The notes beneath the pieces were generated by a model. That model was not told where the DNA came from, did no database searches, and saw only the letters and a list, made by a program, of their open reading frames with translations. This document shows, in pieces, positions 17,213 through 24,289 of a stretch of 64,000 nucleotides of DNA. This DNA is from Candidatus Tepidiaquacellales bacterium OLB4/UTCHB1 (GTDB lineage Bacteria > Bacteroidota > Ignavibacteria > Tepidaquicellales > Tepidaquicellaceae). Position 1 is the stretch's first letter; every line of letters starts with the position of its first letter. The DNA lies in the NCBI GenBank assembly GCA_002050165.1, contig MWSW01000019.1:147701-211700 (forward strand), given 5' to 3'. The position numbers were made by a program, and so were the translations under genes.

Positions 17213-18775
17213 TTGAGCTCGACGAAACAAATATTGATAATTGATGATGACCCTGTAACCCGCAAGGTTATAAAGCGCGGACTTGAGAAAAATAATTTTA
17301 GGATTTTTGAATCTTCAGGTGCTGATGAGGGTTACACTTTGCTCAGTAAAGAAGACATTGACCTCGTATTGTGTGATGTTGTTATGAACGATATTGATGG
17401 TTACGAATTTTGTACTCTTGTGAGAAAAGAGGATCGGTATAAAGCCTTACCATTTATATTTATCACCTCTAAAAATTCCATTGAAGATAAGACACGCGCT
17501 CTTTACATCGGTGCTGATGATTTTGTCTCAAAGCCTGTTAATTTTGATGAACTCAGCCTTAAAATAAACTCGCTCCTCAAACGCGTCGGGATATACAAAT
17601 TATACAGTGTAAAAGACAACATTGAATCCACGTTTGAAGACGAAGGTGGAAGGGTACTTATTGTTGACGATGATCCGATGATTTCTGCTGTTATTTCTAC
17701 TGCACTTAAGGATCTTAAAATTGACTGTATAAGCGAGACTAATGCTAAAGATTCTTTGAAAATGTTGACGAACACCTTCCCGAAACCGGATTTAATTCTT
17801 TCCGATCTTATGATGCCGGTAATGGATGGTTTCGATTTTAGGAAGAGGTTGCTCGAGGATCCGCTTCTCAAAGATATACCGTTTGTATTTCTTACATCAA
17901 ACGACACTGAAGAAATCATGCTTCAGGGGTTTAACCTTGAAATCAAAGATTTCATAATTAAGACCGAGAAGCCGAAAGTAATTGCAGTGAAGGTTTCAAA
18001 CCTGATTAAAAATATTAAACGTGATAAAAAAAGGGTAATTGAACAGCTGAAGTCAGCGGCTGATTCAATTACTATGGAAGTTGTTCCAAAATCAGCTCCT
18101 CAATTCGATGGATTTAATATTCAACATTGGTATGTCCCGTATAAAGGAACTCCCGGGGGAGACTTTATAGATTACTTTTCAATCAGCGATGATAAGCTGG
18201 CTATCATTCTTGGCGATATAATGGGTAAACAATGGGGTGCATGGTTTTTTGCGTTCGCTTTCATTGGTTATATTCGCAGCTCAATCAGAGTTGTACTTGA
18301 AAACGATTCAGAATTGACTACAGGCGATTTGCTGGCAAAAGTTAACGATAATATTTATAAAGATGCAAAAATTTCCGAAGTTTTCAGCACAGTTTCATGT
18401 ATTATACTGGATAACAAAGAGATGAAGTTTGAATATTCCGGTGCGGGTGATCTCGCTGCTTTTCATTTTATTGCAAATGAAGGGCGTGTTCAGCAATATA
18501 CTTCAAGCGGATTATTGCTTGGTATCTCACCTGAAAATACCTACGATAAAATAGTAACCAGTGTATCCCCGGGTGATATTATTGTGATTTACAGCGATGG
18601 CATTATAGACTCACGCAACAAAAACGGCGAAGCATTCGGCTCGCAAAGAGTTATTGACGTTCTCAAATCCAAAAGTGATTCAGACAAACTTTCACAGTTT
18701 AAAAACGAATTCATAAATTTCACGGGTGGTAATTACGATGACGATATCAGTATCATCGTAATTAAAGTAATATAA
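17213..18775 (+). CDS. Double response-regulator PP2C phosphatase (RsbU-like)
   Basis: 520 aa from TTG 17213; no ATG precedes the first receiver domain, so the TTG is needed. REC1 (about 5-125) has IDDDP, phospho-acceptor Asp in CDVVM, TS and the KP switch Lys. REC2 (about 145-260) has VDDDP, SDLMMP, TS and IIKTEKP. The C-terminal 240 residues are a SpoIIE/RsbU PP2C domain with GGDFIDYF, GDIMGKQ, YSDGIIDS and YDDDISI metal-site motifs. It should dephosphorylate a STAS antagonist in response to two phosphorylation inputs. The likely target STAS protein is encoded two genes downstream, making a local partner-switch at the head of the polysaccharide locus. Confidence 0.9.
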   Translation: MSSTKQILIIDDDPVTRKVIKRGLEKNNFRIFESSGADEGYTLLSKEDIDLVLCDVVMNDIDGYEFCTLVRKEDRYKALPFIFITSKNSIEDKTRALYIGADDFVSKPVNFDELSLKINSLLKRVGIYKLYSVKDNIESTFEDEGGRVLIVDDDPMISAVISTALKDLKIDCISETNAKDSLKMLTNTFPKPDLILSDLMMPVMDGFDFRKRLLEDPLLKDIPFVFLTSNDTEEIMLQGFNLEIKDFIIKTEKPKVIAVKVSNLIKNIKRDKKRVIEQLKSAADSITMEVVPKSAPQFDGFNIQHWYVPYKGTPGGDFIDYFSISDDKLAIILGDIMGKQWGAWFFAFAFIGYIRSSIRVVLENDSELTTGDLLAKVNDNIYKDAKISEVFSTVSCIILDNKEMKFEYSGAGDLAAFHFIANEGRVQQYTSSGLLLGISPENTYDKIVTSVSPGDIIVIYSDGIIDSRNKNGEAFGSQRVIDVLKSKSDSDKLSQFKNEFINFTGGNYDDDISIIVIKVI

Positions 18776-18781
18776 ATTTAG

Positions 18782-20206
18782 ATGATCACAGTTCTTGAAA
18801 TATCCTTTTGGGTTTTCATCGTTATTATATTTTATTCATACCTCGGATACGGGATATTAATGTCCATAATCACTCGGTCTCAAACGATTATGGATGCCAT
18901 TCCAAAACCGTTTAATTGTAAACCACAGATTTTCGAAACGCAAAATCCGGAAGATTATTTACCTTCGGTAAGCCTTATTATTTCAGCTTCTGGTGAATCA
19001 GAGAGAACCCTAAAAGAAAAAATAGAAAACACATTTCAGCTCAATTACCCAAAGGACAGGATGGAAGTAATTTTTGCGATTGCATACGATACGGCTTCGA
19101 AAGAGGATTCGACACTGCGGGTATTTTATGAAACGTTTCTTAAGGAGCCGACTGAATCCGGTTTCTCCGGTAAAGAAGAAGAACTGTATATTAAATTCCG
19201 GAAGTTTGAAAATATTTCGAAAGATGAGAACAGCCTTGCCGAACTTCAGGTTCAACTTGAGAACAGCGTGTTTACATCCGAGGGGATTACTGAAAATGCA
19301 AAGCAAATGCTGGATGATTTTTTTGGTGGCGAAGAAAATGAGTTTAAGATTAAAATAACGAAAGATATCGAACGAAAAGGGAAAATATCGCAGGTTAACC
19401 GCACAGTTAAAAATGCCGTTGGCGAAATTCTTGTATTCTCAGACGCAAATTCTATGTTTAACCGCGATGCAATAAAAAATCTTGTAAAGCACTTCAGAAA
19501 TTCGGCAGTCGGTTGTGTCGCCGGTGAGAAACGGGTGTTAACGGCTGAAGGGTCAACCAGCGGAGAAGGTGAAGGATTGTACTGGAAATATGAATCGTTT
19601 CTCAAGCGGCTTGATTCAAAGTTATGGACAACTGTGGGTGCTGCAGGTGAAATCTTTGCAGTGAGAAAATTTCTCTGGGGTGATGGAGTTTTGGAAAGTG
19701 CAATAATCGAAGATTTCCTTCTTTCGATGACAATTGCCCAAAATGGTTATCGTGTAATATATGAGCCAAACGCTTATGCCGAAGAAGAGCCGACAAAAGA
19801 AATGTCTGATGAATTCGTCCGGAGGAGACGGATTGCCGCAGGCGGATTTCAGTCGATTGTTTACCTGAAGCCATTGATGAATATATTTAAATACCGGGTT
19901 CTCACATTTCAATATGTGTCTCACCGGGTACTGAGGTGGGCAGTTGTGCCATTTCTACTACCTATTGTATTTGTAATTAATATCATTTTAATTTCAAATA
20001 TCTTTTTTATATTAATGTTCGCATTTCAATTTTGTTTTTATATTTTTGCAATTATAGGGTATGTGTTGGAAAGACGCGGGAAGAAAATTAAAATATTTTA
20101 TTTCCCTTATGTCTTAACTTTGATGAATATAGCCGCATACGCAGGTTTGAAGCGGTACCTTAAAAATGAGCAAAAAGTAACCTGGGAAAGAGTCAAACGA
20201 AACTAA
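18782..20206 (+). CDS. Membrane glycosyltransferase, family 2, with an insertion
   Basis: 474 aa. One N-terminal transmembrane helix (about 5-28) and two or three near the C-terminus (about 385-455). The GT2 core has LPSVSLIISASGE, DAN as the DxD-like motif in VFSDANSMFN, the acceptor motif in IIEDFLLSM (ED) and RRRRIAAGG where processive enzymes have QxxRW. Between the first strand and the DAN motif there is about 75-100 residues of charged sequence not found in ordinary GT2 enzymes. It should transfer sugar from a nucleotide donor at the inner membrane. It lies between the phosphatase and STAS genes, 6 and 11 bases from each, so is co-transcribed with the regulators. Confidence 0.88.
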   Translation: MITVLEISFWVFIVIIFYSYLGYGILMSIITRSQTIMDAIPKPFNCKPQIFETQNPEDYLPSVSLIISASGESERTLKEKIENTFQLNYPKDRMEVIFAIAYDTASKEDSTLRVFYETFLKEPTESGFSGKEEELYIKFRKFENISKDENSLAELQVQLENSVFTSEGITENAKQMLDDFFGGEENEFKIKITKDIERKGKISQVNRTVKNAVGEILVFSDANSMFNRDAIKNLVKHFRNSAVGCVAGEKRVLTAEGSTSGEGEGLYWKYESFLKRLDSKLWTTVGAAGEIFAVRKFLWGDGVLESAIIEDFLLSMTIAQNGYRVIYEPNAYAEEEPTKEMSDEFVRRRRIAAGGFQSIVYLKPLMNIFKYRVLTFQYVSHRVLRWAVVPFLLPIVFVINIILISNIFFILMFAFQFCFYIFAIIGYVLERRGKKIKIFYFPYVLTLMNIAAYAGLKRYLKNEQKVTWERVKRN

Positions 20207-20217
20207 ATAAAAATATT

Positions 20218-20556
20218 ATGAACTTTTCAATTTCAGATGAAAACGGGATTCATATCCTGAAAGTAAATTTAAAAAGAGCAACGATAGATTATGTAAAAGA
20301 ATTCAGGGAGTTGCTTCTTGATTTGATTGAAACCAAAAATATCAAAAAGATCGTAATAGATCTCTCTGAGGTGGAATTTGTTGACAGTTCATTCCTTGGT
20401 GCTGTAGTCTCAGGTTTGAAGAAGATAGCGGCAAATAAGGGCGATATAAAAATTTCCGGGTTACAATCACCGGTGCGATCTATGTTTGAGATAACGAGAT
20501 TGTATAAAGTCTTTGAGATATTTGATGAAATAGAAGATGCATTAAACAGTTTCTGA
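20218..20556 (+). CDS. STAS-domain anti-sigma-factor antagonist
   Basis: 112 aa, a single STAS domain. The conserved phosphorylation loop reads VIDLSEVEFVDSSFLGAVV with Ser57/Ser58 in the position of the phosphorylated serine of SpoIIAA/RsbV. Such proteins bind a GHKL kinase/anti-sigma partner when unphosphorylated. The next gene overlaps by one base (TGATG) and encodes a GHKL-like ATPase; the phosphatase lies two genes upstream. Together they form a three-protein switch. The output partner could be a sigma factor or a biosynthetic enzyme. Confidence 0.9.
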   Translation: MNFSISDENGIHILKVNLKRATIDYVKEFRELLLDLIETKNIKKIVIDLSEVEFVDSSFLGAVVSGLKKIAANKGDIKISGLQSPVRSMFEITRLYKVFEIFDEIEDALNSF

Positions 20557-21119
20557 TGAAAGTAATTGAATGGGATATAAAGCTCGACTCATTCAATGCA
20601 GATGAGATTGTTAATGATTCCGTGAATTTTTTTCAAAACGGACTTTCATATCTTCCGGATGAATACAGGGAAGGATTTCTAATCGAACTTAAGATAATCA
20701 TCTTTGAAATGCTTACGAACGTTAAAAGCCATGGCGGTGGAAGTTCACTGAAGTTGAAGTATTGTATAGCTGATGACCATGTATCGCTTGAATTTATATC
20801 AGATGGTAACGGGTTCAGACTTCAAAGTCAGCATGATGATATTTTAAAAGATGAAGTAATAACCCCGCCTTTCCCGGATAAATATGTCGGTAAACAAATT
20901 ACAATTTACAAAGGAATTGAAGAAGAATTGAAATGTAATGTTGCCGGGCAAAACAAACTTGAATTTATGATTACCCCCAAAAGTGTATTGCAGACCGCGA
21001 GCGAACTGCACGAGCATTTCGGTCTTCAAATCATTGCGACTGTTTCGGAAAAATTTGAGTATTTTAAAACTACTGACAGCGAAGACATTTTCCTGATTTA
21101 CAAAAAAATCAAAGTCTGA
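20556..21119 (+). CDS. GHKL-type ATPase, RsbW-like switch protein
   Basis: 187 aa. The N-box is IIIFEMLTNVKSHGGG (Glu, Asn) near residues 48-63, and the G1 box is FISDGNGF (DxGxG) near 90-97, both diagnostic of HATPase_c folds. The G2 part is weak (HFGLQIIATV). About 60 residues between G1 and the C-terminus are longer than in SpoIIAB/RsbW. The gene starts at ATG 20556 overlapping the STAS stop, so the two are translationally coupled. It probably phosphorylates the STAS protein and releases or holds a target. No sigma gene is adjacent, so its output is unclear. Confidence 0.75.
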   Translation: MKVIEWDIKLDSFNADEIVNDSVNFFQNGLSYLPDEYREGFLIELKIIIFEMLTNVKSHGGGSSLKLKYCIADDHVSLEFISDGNGFRLQSQHDDILKDEVITPPFPDKYVGKQITIYKGIEEELKCNVAGQNKLEFMITPKSVLQTASELHEHFGLQIIATVSEKFEYFKTTDSEDIFLIYKKIKV

Positions 21120-21124
21120 AAGTT

Positions 21125-22852
21125 TTGAAAGCGATTATACTTTCGCCCGGATTAGATGAATCCTTGCTTCCATTTACGTACGACTTCCCGAAGGCGATGA
21201 TGCCTGTTGTAAACAAACCGATATTGTTAATCACTCTTCTTGAATTAAAATCCGCCGGAATCCGGGATGTAAAAATTTGCCTGCACCACCTGCCTGAATT
21301 TGTTGACAATTATTTTAAAGACGGAAGTAATATTGGACTAAATATTTCCTACTCAATTGAAAAAGAATTCAGAGGTAGCGGTAATTCACTTTTCAGAATT
21401 AAAAGTTTCATTACTGACTCGATTATTTATATCAGCGGTGAATGTATCTCAAATATAGATTTTCAAAACCTTGCTGATTATCACCGTTCGCATAATGCAA
21501 TCGCGACACTTGTAACCTCAAATGATACCTTGCGTGAGCTCAATGTTAAAGAAGGTTTACTTGACTTGAATGCTTACGATAAAATAATGAATGAAAATTT
21601 ATTTTATGACATTTTAATCATCGAGCGTGCCGGTGTTGACCAAGTCAGGAAGGAAGACGGATATAAATTAAAAAATCATCTGATCCCGGATATGCTACAA
21701 ACTGGGTTACCGGTCTATGTTAAAGGTTATGATTCATATTACAGTGAACTCAAATCAATTGATGAGTATCATGATTTGAACATGAAGACGGTAAAGGGAG
21801 AAATTATATTTCCTGCAATTAAACTCAATCCGGAAAAGAATTCTTCAGGTGCATTGATCCTTAAAGGGAAAAATTCAAAGGTTAGTAGTTCGGTAAAATA
21901 TGATGGTTGTGTTATTATTGGCGAAGAAGTATATATTGATGAAGGTGCCGAGCTCTCAAATTGCGTTATATTAAACAATACATACATTGGTAAAAGAGTT
22001 GAAATTAAAAACTCCGTTAATTATCACCAGTACCATTACAATGCGGAAATTAAATACACTACACTGATAGAAGATCCTGCTTTGTTCAGGACCTATCATG
22101 TAGTACCATTTAAGGTAAGATTAGATTCGTGGTTGATTAACTCTACTGACCGGATAGTGTCTTTCTTTGCATTGTTGATGCTTATGCCGGTATTCATAAT
22201 TGTTGCGTTGCTAATTAAGATAGATTCGAAAGGTCCGGTGTTTTATATTTCAAAACGATTACGTTCTCCGGAAATTTCCAAAAAGGGAAGTGAGTGGTAT
22301 ATATACATGAAGGAGAAGCCGATTAAATATTATGTGTTCAGGACAATGTACATTGACTCAGATAATCGGATACAAGAGCTCACTAATAAATATGAAACCG
22401 GTCCGTTCAGGAAAATTGAAAATGATCCACGTGTAACAAAAATTGGCAGGATACTCAGGAAAACTTCGATTGACGAGCTTCCGTTATTATGGAATGTCCT
22501 CAAAGGTCAGATGAGCCTTGTCGGGATTTGGGCGCTTCCAACTTATGAAGCGGAGGACCTTCTTCACAAGGGGCTGAAACTGGATGAAGGCGATCTTGAT
22601 CTTTCCGAAGTTGCAAAAGTCAGATTTCGGGGTAAACTTGGATTGGCGGGGCTATGGCAGGCGAGGGGGCGGTCAGATCTTACAGCCGAAGAACGTGCGC
22701 TTCACGATACTATGCAATCTGTTATGCAAAATATCAATCTCCGGGATGAAAAATACCTTGGAGAATATAGTGAGTTTAAAACTTATAAAGGGTATCTTAA
22801 AATGCTCTTCGAAACCTTTAAATCGGTAGTACTGAGAAAAGGTGCAATCTGA
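21125..22852 (+). CDS. Nucleotidyltransferase-like / phosphoglycosyltransferase fusion
   Basis: 575 aa from TTG 21125, which places the first strand (MKAIILSPG) at the true N-terminus. Residues 1-230 follow a sugar-phosphate nucleotidyltransferase fold (TYDFPKAMMPVVNKPI, ISGECISNID), but the canonical GGxGTR loop reads PGLDES. Residues about 245-305 look like a left-handed beta-helix. Residues 330-575 are a bacterial sugar transferase (WcaJ/PglC type) with a membrane segment (IVSFFALLMLMPVFIIVALLI), FRTM, DPRVTKIGRILRKTSIDELP and LWQARGRSDL. The usual VGPRP motif is VGIWALP. It should load the first sugar-phosphate on undecaprenyl phosphate. The N-terminal half may be regulatory. Confidence 0.85.
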   Translation: MKAIILSPGLDESLLPFTYDFPKAMMPVVNKPILLITLLELKSAGIRDVKICLHHLPEFVDNYFKDGSNIGLNISYSIEKEFRGSGNSLFRIKSFITDSIIYISGECISNIDFQNLADYHRSHNAIATLVTSNDTLRELNVKEGLLDLNAYDKIMNENLFYDILIIERAGVDQVRKEDGYKLKNHLIPDMLQTGLPVYVKGYDSYYSELKSIDEYHDLNMKTVKGEIIFPAIKLNPEKNSSGALILKGKNSKVSSSVKYDGCVIIGEEVYIDEGAELSNCVILNNTYIGKRVEIKNSVNYHQYHYNAEIKYTTLIEDPALFRTYHVVPFKVRLDSWLINSTDRIVSFFALLMLMPVFIIVALLIKIDSKGPVFYISKRLRSPEISKKGSEWYIYMKEKPIKYYVFRTMYIDSDNRIQELTNKYETGPFRKIENDPRVTKIGRILRKTSIDELPLLWNVLKGQMSLVGIWALPTYEAEDLLHKGLKLDEGDLDLSEVAKVRFRGKLGLAGLWQARGRSDLTAEERALHDTMQSVMQNINLRDEKYLGEYSEFKTYKGYLKMLFETFKSVVLRKGAI

Positions 22853-22864
22853 AAAATACCATCT

Positions 22865-23728
22865 ATGAAAGGAATAATACTGGCTGGCGGTTCCGGAACC
22901 AGAATGTATCCGGTATCTAAAATATACAGCAAACAACTTACACTCATATACGATAAACCACTCATTTATTTCCCCCTCTCAATATTAATGCTCGGTGGAA
23001 TCAGGGAGATTCTGATTATCTCTAATGCACAAACTATTCCACTTTATAAAATCCTTTTCGGTGACGGATCTCACCTTGGTTTAAACATTCAGTATAAAGA
23101 ACAACCTGCTCCCAACGGCATTGCTGAGTCGTTTATTCTGGGTGAAGAATTTATTGGTAGTGATGATGTAACATTGATACTTGGTGATAACATTTTCTAC
23201 GGGGATCTTAATTTCTTTTACAACGCTTTAAAGAAAAATTCCGGTGCAACGATTTTCGGGTATAAGGTTAATGACCCGCAGCGGTATGGTATAGTTGAGT
23301 TCGATGACGATGGTAAAGCAATTTCGATTGAAGAAAAACCATCGAAACCTAAATCGGATTTTGCTGTGCCGGGATTATACGTTTATAATAACGAAGTAGT
23401 AAATATCTCAAAGAATTTAAAGCCATCACCGCGGGGGGAACTCGAGATTACAGATGTAAACAAAGTGTACATGAGCCGTGACAAACTTAAAGTTGAAAGA
23501 ATCGGGCGTGGAGTTGCGTGGCTGGATACCGGAACACCAGATGCCCTGTTGCAGGCCTCAAACTTCTTTGGGGTTATTGAAGCGAGGCAAGGTTTGAAAG
23601 TCGCATGCATTGAAGAAATTGCCTATCTGAGAAATTTTATTGATAAGCAACAGTTACAAAATGTTATTGACGGTTTACCACGATCGCTTTACAGGGAATA
23701 TCTTGAAAAGTTTATAAAAGATATTTGA
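22865..23728 (+). CDS. rfbA: Glucose-1-phosphate thymidylyltransferase
   Basis: 287 aa, normal RfbA/RmlA length. The signature GIILAGGSGTRMYP and the PLIYFPLSILMLGGI segment start the protein; LGDNIFYG, PQRYGIVEFD and WLDTGTPDALLQAS follow in the expected places. It joins dTTP and glucose 1-phosphate to make dTDP-glucose. It sits 12 bases after the fusion gene and 3 bases before rfbC in the same operon. Glycogen phosphorylase two genes downstream could supply its glucose 1-phosphate. The dehydratase RfbB and reductase RfbD are not in the window. Confidence 0.95.
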   Translation: MKGIILAGGSGTRMYPVSKIYSKQLTLIYDKPLIYFPLSILMLGGIREILIISNAQTIPLYKILFGDGSHLGLNIQYKEQPAPNGIAESFILGEEFIGSDDVTLILGDNIFYGDLNFFYNALKKNSGATIFGYKVNDPQRYGIVEFDDDGKAISIEEKPSKPKSDFAVPGLYVYNNEVVNISKNLKPSPRGELEITDVNKVYMSRDKLKVERIGRGVAWLDTGTPDALLQASNFFGVIEARQGLKVACIEEIAYLRNFIDKQQLQNVIDGLPRSLYREYLEKFIKDI

Positions 23729-23731
23729 GTA

Positions 23732-24280
23732 ATGAAAGTTTCTACAACTCCTATTAGTGGATTATTAGTTATTGAACCTGATGTGTTCCATGATGATCGC
23801 GGATATTTCTTTGAGTCGTTTAATTCCAAAAAATACCACGAAGCAGGATTGGATTTTAACTTTGTTCAGGATAATATTTCACGTTCGGTTAAAAATTCCA
23901 TTCGCGGATTACACTATCAGGTCGGGAATTTCGCTCAGGGTAAACTATGTCAGGTCATTTCCGGAGTAGTCCTTGATGTTGCGGTTGATATCCGTTTTGG
24001 TTCACCTACGTTCGGTAAATATCATTCTCAAGTATTGTCAGAGGAAAATAAAAAACAGTTCTGGCTTCCTCCTGGATTCGCACATGGGTTTTCTGTTCTT
24101 TCTGATATCGCAATTTTCTCATATAAATGTACATCTTTTTACAGTAAGAAAGATGAACGTTGTATTTATTTCAATGACGAACAACTTGGGATTGATTGGG
24201 GTATTAAAAACCCGGTGATATCCGAGAAAGATAAATACGGTATCGCTTTTAAAGATATTGAAAGTGATTTTAAATTCTGA
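23732..24280 (+). CDS. rfbC: dTDP-4-dehydrorhamnose 3,5-epimerase
   Basis: 182 aa, the usual cupin size. Motifs: VFHDDRGYFFESFN, FVQDNISRSVKNSIRGLHYQ with the catalytic His, GKLCQVISGVVLDVAVDIR, and FWLPPGFAHGFSVLSD. It epimerises C3 and C5 of dTDP-4-keto-6-deoxyglucose towards dTDP-L-rhamnose. It follows rfbA by three bases. Because rfbB and rfbD are missing locally, the product could be rhamnose if those genes are elsewhere, or another dTDP-6-deoxy sugar. Confidence 0.95.
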   Translation: MKVSTTPISGLLVIEPDVFHDDRGYFFESFNSKKYHEAGLDFNFVQDNISRSVKNSIRGLHYQVGNFAQGKLCQVISGVVLDVAVDIRFGSPTFGKYHSQVLSEENKKQFWLPPGFAHGFSVLSDIAIFSYKCTSFYSKKDERCIYFNDEQLGIDWGIKNPVISEKDKYGIAFKDIESDFKF

Positions 24281-24289
24281 CTATTTGGT

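Noticed and set aside
19010..19924. Several reverse and shifted ORFs inside the GT2 gene
   Set aside because: Shadows of a gene whose motifs span the same bases; composition is unlike a real protein.
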